Source: Gaeumannomyces sp. JS-464
Taxonomy: Eukaryota > Ascomycota > Sordariomycetes > Magnaporthales > Magnaporthaceae
Reading direction: 5' to 3'
DNA: 64,000 nucleotides
NCBI GenBank assembly: GCA_002197995.1
Contig: NGZR01000001.1
Span: 2,728,001 to 2,792,000, forward strand
Of this stretch, positions 35,471 through 46,387 are shown piece by piece; the first letter of the stretch is position 1, and each line of letters starts with the position of its first letter. A program made the translations under genes and the position numbers. The notes below the pieces were generated by a model. It had not been told where the DNA came from and made no database searches. It saw only the letters and a program-made list of their open reading frames with translations.

Positions 35471-36264
35471 GTGCTGGAAAACCAATTCTGACTTTCCTCT
35501 ATCCTTCTGTCTATGCACTTTTTTCCTTTTTCCTTCCCTTTTCCTACTTCTCTTCAAGACAGTTTTTAGTCCTACATTGCGAGCACTTTTTTTTCCTTCT
35601 TCGGATGGCGGCTAGACGAGCATTAGACGGGTGTGGGACATGCATGCATTAGACCGGGACAGGGACGGCACGGCCTCGAGCTTTGGGAGGCCGCCTAGAA
35701 GGGGCATTTACAGGGCGGAACCCCACATGCGTGCAGTGTTTGTTTCTGTATTTCGCTGTTGACCGAGCAGCATCGCTCTGTTAAGTTAATTGAATGTTTG
35801 ACCAAATTCACTTCGCCTGTATTTCATTCCATCCTGGTGGTCGATTGATCTTGCCACGCAAATCCCATGTGGCGCAGCGTAGTTCATCACGCAGCACTTG
35901 CTGTGGCGACGCTCGGGAATTTGGCGGGGAAATCTCAACCCGCCGTCAAAGTTGCAACAAAACAGGCCATCAGGTGGTCCCGCCTGACTCCGCCACCATG
36001 ATGATGTCAACCCTGGACAATGACGGACTGGACCCTTGAGTTTGCCTAGACTCAAGCATCGTCACGATCGAGGCGACGACAGCTTTTGCATTCCTAACTT
36101 CCGTCCCCCAGCAACTGCCGCGCGTCCAGTTGACCATAGCGTAACAGCCCGCGCAATAAAACATCGACATTTCCCGTTTTCTGTCGTCTTCTACCTCGCC
36201 CACCATCTCCCTAAACATCAATTACCCCACGACAACCCTCGCCCATTAGCCACCAAATCGCGCA
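35471..36264. other. Intergenic region
   Basis: CT-rich 3' UTR-like sequence after 35471, then about 0.6 kb without a gene. The last 150 bases are probably the leader of the SYLF gene. Confidence 0.5.
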
Positions 36265-38255
36265 ATGTCTCTCCCGCCGACGATGAGCGGCGCCAACAAC
36301 GGCAAGCCCGGCTCCGACAATTACCCTCCTCCTCCTCCGGGAGGCCCTCCATCGAATGCTCAGGGCAAGCCAGCCCCCAGCCAAGTGCCGGTCTACAACC
36401 CCGCCGCCCCGACCTTTGCCGGTCCCCCTAGCAGGGCAGACACGACATCTACAATGCCACCGACGACGACCCCTCCGCCGATGCCGACGCGTCCCGGGCA
36501 TGGGCACCCTATGGCTGGAACGACGGGCACGGCTACCGGTCCGGCGCCGACCGCTCCTGCGGGAGGAAAGTCAAAGTTCTCTTTGTCGTCGTTCAGCCAG
36601 AAGCTCACCGGCGGCATCAACCAACTGGCAAACAAGATGGGTTCCGAGGGATTCCTACCGACAGCCTGGACGTGGAGTGCGAGAAGGCTGCGCGGACGCT
36701 CCGAGCATTTTGCAGTAAGCGGCGCCCCAGGGCACCACCTCTCGAGAACCAGAACAATTGAAGGGATTTGCTGACACAACATGCACCCTAATTAGAAGAA
36801 GGTCTCGACCCCGAAACAGCCGCCGAAGCCTCTCCCCAGACTCTCGACGTCCCCCCAACAGCAGACCAACCTCGAGCGGAAGAACGTCGCCTGACCCAAA
36901 GGCCGGCAAGCAGCGCAAGAGCAAGACGCTGGTCCACATACCCTCCAAGGCCGTCTCCCGTGCTGTGGGTCTTGCCATCTTCACCAACGCCCGCGCCGCG
37001 TACTTTGTCACAGGTTCGATCGGCTCTGGCGTGTTGATCTCGCGGCTCCCCAACGGCGGCTGGTCCGCCCCGGTCGGCATTCATGTGCGGATCGGAGGCG
37101 TCGGCGCTGCCGCTGGCGCTGATATTTTCGATTGCGTCGTCATCTTTAACAATCGCGAGACTCTCGACGTCTTCACTCGTACTGGGTCGATCACTCTTGG
37201 CGGCGGTGGCGTCTCGCTTGCTGCCGGCCCTTGGGGAGCGGGCGGCAATTTCGACTTTGCCGCGTCTGATGCTGCTGTCAAAGGCAAGGGCAAGGGGAAG
37301 GAAGGCGAGGCGGTTGACGGGTCCCACCCAGTCGCCGGAGACAAGCCGCCTGCTGCAGCAGACTCGAAGCTCGGTCAGCCCCCTGCTTCTACTACGGGCG
37401 ATGGCAAGCAGAGATCGCGCTCGCCATTCCCTGGCTCGGCCGTCATTAGCTATGTCAGGTCGAGGGGTCTGTATGGTGGTGTGCAGGTCGACGGCACTGT
37501 TCTGTCGGAGCGAAAGAACGAGAACGCGCGCTTCTACAACCAAGAGGGCATCACGGTTGCACAAATTCTAAGCAAGGATGTTGCCGAGCCTACCGCTGCT
37601 GCAGCGACGCACCCGTGGCAGAAGCACGCCCAGGTCCTCCTCGACGCTGTTCGCTCTGCCGAGGGCTACCGCACCGGAAGTGGCCCCAGCACTCCCCTGG
37701 ACCCGCCCACGACCCTCATGAACAACATGCGACTTGATGGCGACAGCTCTGCCGCCGCGCCACCCCTGCTGCACCGGTCGGCGACTCCAAGGTCGGCGCG
37801 CCCCAGTCTACCTGGACGGCGCCACCTTCTGCTCCGCAGGGCGCCAGCAGCAACATGCCTGGTGGCGGCTCGTTCCCGCCGCCTCCACCCGGGCCGCCGC
37901 CCAATGCCGCCCCAGCCACAGCGCACTGGAAGGGCGAAGAGGCAGCTAAAGAAGCTGCGGTGACGCAACAGGCCGGCAGCAGCTCATTCCCGCCCCCGCC
38001 GCCTGGTCCTCCGCCCAACGTTGGGCCCGCCATGATGCAGTGGAAGCAAGAGGAGGCTGCCAGGGAGGCGGCCGCCAACTCGCAGGCAAATGCCCTCCGC
38101 CGCCAAGCTACTCCGAGTTTGATGCCGGACACCCAGCGCCGCCGCCGCCGCCGCAGGCTGGCAGCTCTGGACAAGCCTCGGACTTGCCGCCTGCCTACGT
38201 AGACGACGGCCAGCCGAGGCCTGGCGTGGGTGATTCCAAGACTGGTCGGCATTGA
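36265..38255 (+). CDS. SYLF (DUF500/Ysc84-type) lipid-binding protein with proline-rich PPxY tail (three frameshifts)
   Basis: SYLF proteins bind phosphoinositides and actin at endocytic sites (Ysc84/Lsb family). The start is MSLPPTMSGANNGK; a Pro-rich N-terminus leads to FSQKLTGGINQLANKMGSEG. An intron of about 80 nt (36714-36794, GTAAGC..ATTAG) interrupts DVECEKAARTLRAFC, the conserved SYLF opening. The core reads VHIPSKAVSRAVGLAIFT, GSIGSGVLISRL, GGVGAAAGADIFDCVVIFN and ITLGGGGVSLAAGPWGAGG, all SYLF signatures. The C-terminal tail has two FPPPPPGPPPN blocks and the PY motifs PPSY and PPAY, candidate ligands for Rsp5-type WW domains. The frame shifts by one base near 36885, near 37745 and in a C-run near 38096; each side of each break is clean. 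Length would be about 630 aa, longer than the yeast protein because of the Pro-rich arms. Confidence 0.85.
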
Positions 38256-38925
38256 TGAATTTGTTAGTAGGAAAATGATCGGCCCGCACCTTCCTCCCTT
38301 TGCTCTTTGGCTCTCTCCTTGCTTGATGTAGTTTCCTGTACCTTTACGAGTAACCCTAAATGATATATTTGAATCGCACATCGCTACTGGTTCACCCTTT
38401 TCTCTGTGCCTACTTTATGTTCGCCCGCATGTCACGCCAACTGACATCCCTACGCCCCCGGTTATTCCATATTCGTCTTCCTCTTGTTTTCTGTATATTG
38501 TCCTAATTGGTTTCCTTCTTTTCTGGTTTCCACTTTCTCTATCTTCTCATTTCCACACCTCGGCCTTATTTTACTGATTATGGAGCCACAATTACAATCC
38601 GTACTACCGTCTTCTGGTAGTGACTCTTGAAATCCACGTTGGGTAATACTGCTTTTAATCTGCGAGCAGCTCAGAAACTTCCTCTCCCCGCTCTTTGTTT
38701 CGATAAGTGACTTTTTTGAGCTGTTTTTCCGATCTCTGCTACCTTGCCGTAACTTGGACAAAGCTGACGTCTCACATCTGTTGCAAGGAGCCAGGAAACC
38801 ACGAGCTTGTCGACTAAGCGCAACAATGATAGAATCCGGATTGACCCAGAGATCTAGAATGGAACAGAAAGCCCATAATATGATAAACTGTTGATATAGC
38901 TCCCAGCAATTCCAACTGCCATCCC
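38256..38925. other. Intergenic region
   Basis: T-rich 3' UTR-like sequence followed by a region without recognisable genes; it should hold the promoter of the next gene. Confidence 0.5.
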
Positions 38926-40938
38926 TTGCAGCCCCTGGATTCTTGCTCTCCAGTCAACTGTTTTCCAGCTCCAGGCTTCCCTCACTGGCATTTTTCCATG
39001 GTGTTGCAGCAACCTAGTTTCTCCATCCTGCCGAAGATGCCCTTGTTCCAGCTGCCTATCGAATATGGGGTACTCCCAGTCTCCAACCAAGTCCAGTGCG
39101 AGGTCTCTGTTCTCAGGGCCCCGCAACCACACAGGATCCCCAGAAATCCCAAGAATCCTGGCAACCCCCAGAAGTCTCGCGTCACCCGGGCCAACAGCAA
39201 ACAAGCCATGGGGAATGAGGCGGCGGGCACGTCCAACGCTACCGCTGGTGGCAGCGCCGGCGCAGCCGGAACATCGAGGGCTGGAACGGAAGACGATACT
39301 GGTGGAGAGGGTGAGGATCCTGAGGATGACCCTCCCCAGGGTGGAGCTCCACCAGACAGGCCCGACGAAATGGCAGAGCACGGCGAGGGGGATGCCAAAG
39401 GCAGGCTCCGGGTGATCTTCCTCATCAAGACCGATCACCCCGGCCAGGCCTTTACGCAAGAGGACAGCTACTACCTGGCCGTGCCCTACCGCGCGGCTCA
39501 CGAGGCCATCTGCCCCAGGCCCTGGACCAGCCACCTCGACAACGTGGACCCGAGCGTGATAAAGGCACTGGTTGATGACAAGGAGGGGGTCAGGGGAAAC
39601 ACGCAGGGGCATGCGATGCACCAGTCACTTGCGACGGCGCTTCACGTCGCAGAGCTGTCGCAGAAGGGCGAAATCAAGTTCGATGTCGAGATCAAGTCCT
39701 ATGACAGCTGTGCCCGTCAGACTCTGGACGAGCTCAAGCGGAAGTACCTGTTCGGGCCCAATGCGGAGCAGGAGACCATCCTCGTCATCATGCACACGGG
39801 GACGCCGGCCCTCGACACGACGCCGGAGCCGTGGCGTGAGCTGCCTCGGGATGAGCTCTCCGGCTTGCGGCTGTACCCGTGCGAGGCGGAGATGTTAAGC
39901 GAGAACGGCAAGATCGACGACATCCTCACCTTCGACGCCATCGCGGCCAAGCGCGCCGAGTGGCGGCCCCAGACCTGCTTCGGCATCCACCACGTCTTCG
40001 ACTACGGCGTCCCGCGCTGCCCGCTGGACGGCGAGGACCGCACGGTCTACAAGCGCAGCTGGAGCGACGCGAACCAGCACGTCAGCGTCAAGCGCAGGCG
40101 CACGTCGCCCCTGACGTGCCTGCCGCTGCCCGAAATCCCCACCAAGCCCGCCAGCCGCAGGCAGTCCAGGGCGCGGAGGCGGCAGACGGTGGAGGACTCG
40201 GGCGATGAGGAGGGCGACGGAAACGACAACGAGGCGGTCGAGGACGACGGCGACGGCACCTCCAAGAAGCTCAAGATCATGGCAAGGGACCACAACGTCC
40301 CGCGCGGCAACAAGCCCCACACGCGCTGGTTCCACCAGGAGTTCGTGCCGTCGCTGCAGCACGGCGAGTTCCGCGTCTTCATCGCCACGACGCCCGACGG
40401 CTCGGCGCTGCGCGGCCGGCGCGGCTACGTCGTGCACTGGGTCATGACGGCAACCAACACCGACGTGCCCGAGTGCGGCGACGCCATGCTCGTCTGGCGG
40501 CCCGACCTGGGCGGGAGCAGCAGCGGCGCCGATCCTGACGCCGACGCCGACGCCGACCTGGCGGGCATGGACGGCGAGGACGCGTTTGCCGCCAGGGGGA
40601 CGACGCAGGGCGCCGTGCTGGCCTTTGCGCTGGAGTCGTTCGAGGCGCTGCGAGAGGAGGGCGGGGTCGCGTTCGAGTCGCTCGAGGTCGGCTGCCGCGT
40701 CGACGTCGGCGTGTGCGCGCCGGCCGAGGAGGGGGAGGAGGCCAAGCTGTTCATCAACGAGATAAACCGTTGGTATAGCGCCGTATATTTCTCGGTCGAA
40801 ACGCTGGCCGCGCCGCATTCCAAGATTTGCGCTCACTTTGCGCGCTCCTTCGCCAATTGGGTTCGGGGCAACGGGCACATGGACTTGGTTGAGGGGCCTT
40901 CGACGCTTAAGGATAAATCTTGTATTGGGGACTACTGA
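38926..40938 (+). CDS. Conserved-looking protein of unknown function, up to 670 aa
   Basis: A long uninterrupted frame with coding-like composition. The first ATG is 38926, but the first 90 codons are low-quality and MGNEAAGTSN at 39208 may be the true start. A Gly/Ala/Asp/Glu-rich linker is followed by a folded-looking part from about 39403 (RLRVIFLIKTDHPGQAF, then YYLAVPYRAAHEAI). A basic, possibly nuclear-localising patch (VKRRRTS, then RRQSRARRRQ) and an acidic run (DSGDEEGDGNDNEAVEDD) lie in the middle. A second folded part begins at TRWFHQEFVPSLQHGEFRVF. I do not recognise any family or catalytic motif. The base composition matches neighbours. It has no frame defect, unlike most genes around it. 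Confidence 0.75.
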   Translation: MQPLDSCSPVNCFPAPGFPHWHFSMVLQQPSFSILPKMPLFQLPIEYGVLPVSNQVQCEVSVLRAPQPHRIPRNPKNPGNPQKSRVTRANSKQAMGNEAAGTSNATAGGSAGAAGTSRAGTEDDTGGEGEDPEDDPPQGGAPPDRPDEMAEHGEGDAKGRLRVIFLIKTDHPGQAFTQEDSYYLAVPYRAAHEAICPRPWTSHLDNVDPSVIKALVDDKEGVRGNTQGHAMHQSLATALHVAELSQKGEIKFDVEIKSYDSCARQTLDELKRKYLFGPNAEQETILVIMHTGTPALDTTPEPWRELPRDELSGLRLYPCEAEMLSENGKIDDILTFDAIAAKRAEWRPQTCFGIHHVFDYGVPRCPLDGEDRTVYKRSWSDANQHVSVKRRRTSPLTCLPLPEIPTKPASRRQSRARRRQTVEDSGDEEGDGNDNEAVEDDGDGTSKKLKIMARDHNVPRGNKPHTRWFHQEFVPSLQHGEFRVFIATTPDGSALRGRRGYVVHWVMTATNTDVPECGDAMLVWRPDLGGSSSGADPDADADADLAGMDGEDAFAARGTTQGAVLAFALESFEALREEGGVAFESLEVGCRVDVGVCAPAEEGEEAKLFINEINRWYSAVYFSVETLAAPHSKICAHFARSFANWVRGNGHMDLVEGPSTLKDKSCIGDY

Positions 40939-41175
40939 TATACACATGGCCAGCAAATGCGGCACTGGTTTTGTGGACTAAGTGAGGAGCGCCGCAAACG
41001 CCAAGGTAGGGGAAAGGGGTGGGGGAAAGGGAGCCAGAAGGAGCTGAGGCCTATGACAATGAAGAGGAAATAGACGTAGGAGTAGAATGTGGAAAGGAAT
41101 AAAGAAAGGAAATGGGGGGGGAGAATGTGGAGGAGAAGGTGAAGGGAATTCAGAGAGCAAAAGGGAAAATAAAAG

Positions 41176-41981
41176 AGGCCCTTTGCGGCCACGCACCCTT
41201 TTTGCACTTACACGCACCCCCACCCCGATATCGGTACGCATGGACCTTTCTATGGCGCGCACGCACAAACGAACACAGGCTTCAATGCAGGCAGGCGTGC
41301 AATTAACAGAAGGGAAGCAAATAGAAGTTATCGCTACGAGCAATTTATTAATAAACGAGCAAAAACGCGGTGTTGAACCGCCAAATTACATGGGAAAAGT
41401 GCAGGGGGACGGCGTTGAGGCCGTCTATCTAGGGCTACAGAGGGGCCTAGGGACTCGCAAAGGGATCAAAAAACTCGTCAGAGGCCGGCGCAGGCGCTGG
41501 AAAGAACGTGGAGGCCCTCCCGGCCAGCCTTAAAGGCAGGGCGGCCGGCGCTGAGGGGAAAGTGGCCGGCGTTGAGGGTAGGGGAGTGCCGAGGATAAGC
41601 ACCGGACCTTCCGCCTCGTCAGCCTCGTCACGTGCCTCCAGGGAGGCACCCAGTTCGTGTTGAGAGTAATCACGCCTTGCGCTGGCCCGTATACCCGTGC
41701 GGGCGCGGGTGTGAGGCTCTGCCGCCGGCGCCTCGTTACCAAAGGGCCCGGTCCCTCGAGGCCGGCCCAGCCTCGTCCGGCCCGGCCTCGTCGTCGCTCG
41801 AGATCGTGATTACTTCGTTCATAGGGGCGATTGTTGAAAAATGGATCAAAAATGGTGCCAAGTTGCATCTGCAGGCAAAATTACGTGGGCTGCGAAACCG
41901 GAACGCACAGGCGCTGCACGGGCCAAAAGTGGGGTGGGGTGCGTGTAAATGCAAAAAGGGTGCGTGGCCGCAAAGGGCCTC
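41176..41981. mobile_element. 0.8-kb element bounded by ~50-bp terminal inverted repeats (MITE-like)
   Basis: 41176-41226 (opening AGGCCCTTTGCGGCCACG) is repeated in inverse orientation at 41931-41981, with one mismatch in the first 46 bases and a small indel after. The 700-bp interior has no transposase and several GGCCGGC-rich palindromic stretches. The outer flanks carry similar A-rich words, AAATAAAAG at 41167 and AAATAAAAAG at 41982, which could be a target-site duplication but are low-complexity. I read it as a non-autonomous DNA transposon; a plain inverted duplication is the alternative. Confidence 0.65.
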
Positions 41982-42238
41982 AAATAAAAAGCAGCACAAG
42001 AAAGCAGGGCTTGGGAAAGTGCAAATGCATCGTCGCCTTGCCGCTGGTCTGATCAATCGTCGATTCGTCTTGCCCAGCTCACCGCTCTGGTGCGCTGAGG
42101 ACGGCTTGCACGGGTCAACACCTCAAGCCACCAGCTGCAGTGTGGTCGCATTCTCCCAGCAGCAGTCCCAGCAGCGACCCGTAGCCTTGGGGAGTCACCT
42201 TCCAGGACAGGCGTCTTGGGATCCCATCCTTGTCTTGC

Positions 42239-44597
42239 CTAGTTGATCAGCTCATTCTCTCCCTTGCGCGTCTCGAAGCGGTCACAGAAGGCCAAAATAT
42301 CGTCTCTTCCCTTTTTGGCGGCGCTGGCTCGCAGTGTGTCCAAAGACGCACCGCGTGCGGCCAGGATGTCGAGGACTTTGACACGATCTGGATAACCATT
42401 CGGCGGCAGGTACTGGAAGGCTAGGTGCATTGGAGACCTCCCCATGTAGTCGACGGCGTCGATTTCGCCACGGCTGGCGCACGCGTCGGCCAGGAGGCCG
42501 ATGCAGCCACATACTTCGGGATGCTGCGAGCGAGCGGCCCCGTGGTCGACGCCCATTTTCCGGATTTGGCTTTGCAAGGGGGTCTCGTTGCGGTCGTTGC
42601 GTGCCAAGGGGTCACATCCGGCGTCAAGCAGCAGCGTGATGAACCCCGGAGCCCAAGGGACGTTGTGCACTAACAAGTGCGGGTAGTTTTTTTTGTATCA
42701 GTAAAGCGAAAGGGTCATAGCCGAAAGCCTGGGGGAAAGGGCGTGGGCTTCCTCCTCACAGGCATTGTTCCCGGCTCGATTTAGAACCTTTCGGTCTGGA
42801 TGTTCTCAGACGTCTTCGTCTTTGTCCAGCGGCAGCTGACATCGGCGCCGGCGTCCAGCAGCAGTTTGACAATGGCCGGGTTCCACAAGCGGCTCTCGTT
42901 GGAACAGGCAGCTAGCAGGGGCGTCATGGTCTGAGACTTGACCATGCCACGGCAATTCACGTTTGCGCCGGCTCCCAGCAGAATATTGATGAGTTTCCAG
43001 CGTCTATCAGGGTGGTAGTCACCATCTTTTCCGCAAATGGCGGCCAGGAGGGGTGTCATGCTTTCCTCCGTTCCAAGCCCAGCACAGAAGTTGACGTCTG
43101 CGCCGGCGCCCAGCAGCAGCTTGATGACTTCCAAGTCAGTTTCCTCGCGCCAGCACGCGGCGAATAGCGGGGTTGTTGTTCTAGACGCGCCCTCGTGAAC
43201 CTGGACGTAATTGGCGTCTGCCCCAGCGCTAAGTAGCAGCCTGATGAGCGGGGTTATGCTTTGCCGGCCCCATTTACCCCTAGCCCTTCTCGTATTACCG
43301 CTGCAAGCGGCTAGCAAGGGAGATGGCACAGTCGCGTCGATTTTGTCGGCGTCGCAATTGACCATAGCCCCGGCGTCAAGCAACACCTGGATGACTTCGG
43401 TTGCCGCAGCTTGGGAACAGGCAACGGCCAGGAGCGAATAGCCAGCATAGGAAGATGTGCTGCCTGCAATCCAGTTGATGTTGAGTCCGTGTTCCAACAA
43501 GAGCTCGATGAAGGGTATGTTGGTGCTGTCAGCGGCTATGCGGAACGCCTCGCAAATGCCCGGGACGTCCCCGATGTTCTTCCCAGGACCCAAGTCTCTC
43601 TGCATATGGGAGAGTAGAAAGCGCGCCATTGGTAACTTCTCCATGCCCAAACTTGCAGAATATGCAGCCAGGGGGCTTGGGCAGGAGCTCTCCGCTACGA
43701 CACATAGCGCGGCCAAGCTGTGATTGGTGTCACGATAACTTAACTCCTCGATTATGAATTTCATGGTGTGGGTAGATCGGCCTCTGGCTTCGCTCTTGAG
43801 GCAATCGGGGTTATCCCGGGATATGGCACCGCCGCGGGCCATAAGGTATTTGACGAGTGGGACGGACCCAGCCTCGAGTGCGAGGTTGATCTGGACACGG
43901 GGTTAGCAAACCCTGTATGCGTCTGGCAGAAAGAGTGTTTGAAATAAGCTCACCTGAGGACTCTCGAAATCTGGGCGAGTCGTCATTGCGTTGACATCTA
44001 GGCCATGATCAAGTAGCAGCTCAATCGTCTCGATGTGCCGCGGCTCAACATGGCCATGTGATATGGCATCTTCAAGCACCAGAATGGATGCCACGCGGTG
44101 GCTGTTGCTGTAGCTCGGTGCCGGGCGGTCGGGGCGATGCCGTCATATAGCACGTAGGCCGTGGCGTTGGCGCCCGATTCGAGTAGAAAACGGGCCATTT
44201 CGGGGCGGGCAAACATGGCCGCGTAGCGCAATGGCGTCAATATTTGATCGTAGCCAGCTCCGGCGTCGATATCGGCACCCAGCGTGATGAGTAGGGCGAC
44301 CATGGGGAAATGGCCACAACGTACGGCCGCATGGAGTAGCATTTCGCAAGTGCCGTCACCCCAGAACTGACAGTGGCTTGGCAAATACCAGATGTCATGA
44401 AGCAAGCTGATCTCGATTGGCCTATTCTATTGCGACAGAACTGCCACGAAAGAATCAACATCGCCCTCGCATGCAGCAGCGTAGAGACGGGACTGGACTC
44501 GGTCGTAAGGAGCTGCGAGAAGACGCTGGTGATGGGTGCAGGGGAGCGTGCGCCCATCGGGCAGGGTGACCAGCCGGGGACTCAAAAGGTTAGCCAT
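42239..44597 (-). CDS. Ankyrin-repeat protein (one in-frame TAG, at least one frameshift)
   Basis: Starts at ATG 44597 (MANLLSPRLVTLPDGRTL). A TAG at 44427-44429 interrupts the frame, which continues unchanged with CEMLLHAAVRCGHFPMVALL, a typical ankyrin helix pair. A one-base shift near 44100 precedes EPRHIETIELLLDHGLDVNA. The intron 43891-43953 (GTGAGC..CCAG) leads to a long exon with at least seven ankyrin repeats, recognisable by LLLEHGLNINW, LLDAGAMVNC, LLLSAGADANYV, LLLGAGADVNFC, LLGAGANVNCR and LLLDAGADVSC. The last part (42676-42239) continues with LLLDAGCDPLARNDRNETPL. Its junction with the preceding exon (about 42677-42787) could not be settled: the possible donor, GTTCTA, is weak and out of phase. 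Ankyrin arrays bind proteins; no effector domain is visible, so the role is unknown. Confidence 0.78.
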
Positions 44598-46037
44598 TGT
44601 GGCGATGCCATAATCCTCCGAATTGAGGTACAAGCGTGAAGAAAACGTGCAAAAGGTAGGGTGGATAGAAAGAATATGTATCCCCGCGTGCCCGAGCACA
44701 GCGCTGGAAACCGCGGTTGGAGCTGCCCGTCAAATCGTGGTAGTGCGCAGATGCTGTGTTATCGCATGACCAGCAAGTATCTCAAGAGATCAACCAACAA
44801 TCGCATTCGACTTCAGGGCTTGAAAAATTGAGAAATTGGCGCGAGTCTAAGCCTAAAAGCGGCTGTTGGCCCGGCTACCGGGCACTTAGAAATTATGAGT
44901 CTGAGTTGATATATTTAACGTTTCGCAAACTTTTGCGGCTGCCATAACGACAACCCGCAGTGCGGTTCTACTTTCCCCACGCGTAACGTTTACAATCCGG
45001 GGAGCAAGGTGTCAAAGTTGCATCCCGTCGGCCTGCGTAAGCTCTAGACGATGAACCCGTTTCAACGACCGACACACTCGCCTTGTTCTTATCTGGGCGC
45101 CCGGCCGCTTTCTGGGGACGCGGTGCGTACCTTCCGAAAGTAGCTGCTGTGGCATCCGGATCTCCTTCTTTTGATCCTGACCATTTAGGATGTTTGAGTA
45201 GCTGGATATAATACGGATAATGTGGGGTTATTGGGTGCTTCGTGTCATAGTCTTAGGTCCAAGGTAGTTGTCAAAGAGCGCGAGGGTGGCATTGGTTGTC
45301 CCTAAGAGGTTTCTCCGGATATATGCCAAGGCCACTCCTGGGCTGTGAAGAGTAAAGGAAGGGAGAAAGGAACGCACCAACCCCGATGGCTAGGTAGTTA
45401 TATAAAATTTCAACGTCGACGATTAGATGGCATTAGCGTCAGCCGTAGGAGTCAGAAATGCACGCCTGGTTGCTTGTCATTCTTGTCCTGCTTGCGCTCA
45501 GAATATCCCAACATGGCGAGTACCACGTTGGACACCTACTTAGAGTCATTCTCCGTAACCAATCCCTGCTTCCCGGTTGCCTCATCGCTCTGTGCTATGG
45601 TGGGTAGTGTTTTATTTAGATTCTAGAGCTGCTATCCCTTGTGAAGTTGATCCCTCTGGAGGAGGCAGGGCGTGGAGGCATGCTATCAGCCCGTCTACGC
45701 GCGATCTACAGGTGGGGTGGAGACAATGACCGGAAGGCATATGCAAGAAAGAATAGACAGGAAAGAAACGTGGCGAAGGAAGGGAAGGAGAGAAAAAAAA
45801 AGATCAGCACGACCATCATCCCCTCTTGCTTGAGATTCTGGGCCAGCAGATCCGCCTGCTGCCAGTAGTCCTCCCCCATCCGCCTGGATCGAAGTATACT
45901 GTTATGGCTCTTTGTGCCATTGTTTTAAAAATCGGTCGTCAGCCAATTCCGCAGATTCTGGCATACAAAGGCTTTTTATACATCCGCGAGGTACCTTGTT
46001 GGAGATGACGCTTAGCTTAGACAATCTGGGGGCCTTC
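44598..46037. other. Intergenic region, 1.4 kb
   Basis: AT-richer sequence without recognisable genes on either strand, ending at the target site of the Harbinger element. Confidence 0.5.
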
Positions 46038-46040
46038 TTA

Positions 46041-46075
46041 GGGCGTGATCAATACAAAATGGTTTTTTAGTTTTT
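46041..46075 (+). repeat. Left terminal inverted repeat of the Harbinger element
   Basis: 35 bases identical to the reverse complement of 49689-49723; flanked outside by the TTA target duplication. Confidence 0.95.
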
Positions 46076-46250
46076 ACCATACTATTTTCAAAAACCGCTT
46101 GAAAACCGGTTTGCGGATCCGAGCCAGGGGGGCCCGGATCCCGGTAAAAAGCCTAATAAATATAGCTTTTAACCCGCCAGAAGTACCATTTTGACCAGGC
46201 CAACGAGTCGCGTAGATGGAGGCCCTGTAAGCCACGTGTTACCCTTGATC

Positions 46251-46292
46251 AGGGAGGGTCAGGGAGGGAGGGTCAGGGAGGGAGGGTCAGGG
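46251..46292. repeat. Short tandem repeat (GGGAGGGAGGGTCA units)
   Basis: About three copies of a G-rich 14-mer, 17 bases before the transposase TATA box. The G3 runs could form a G-quadruplex; it may be a subterminal protein-binding array of the element. Confidence 0.8.
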
Positions 46293-46308
46293 CCGGCCGG
46301 CCTGCCGG

Positions 46309-46316
46309 TATAAAAG
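46309..46316 (+). promoter_or_regulatory. TATA box of the Harbinger transposase
   Basis: TATAAAAG, 72 bases upstream of the first in-frame transposase codon recognised, directly after a GC-rich stretch. Confidence 0.6.
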
Positions 46317-46387
46317 ATCGAGGGGATCCGGATCAAGTGAAGGGAGTAGGGTGCAACAAGTTAACTCGTTCATTCTGACCGCAATTT

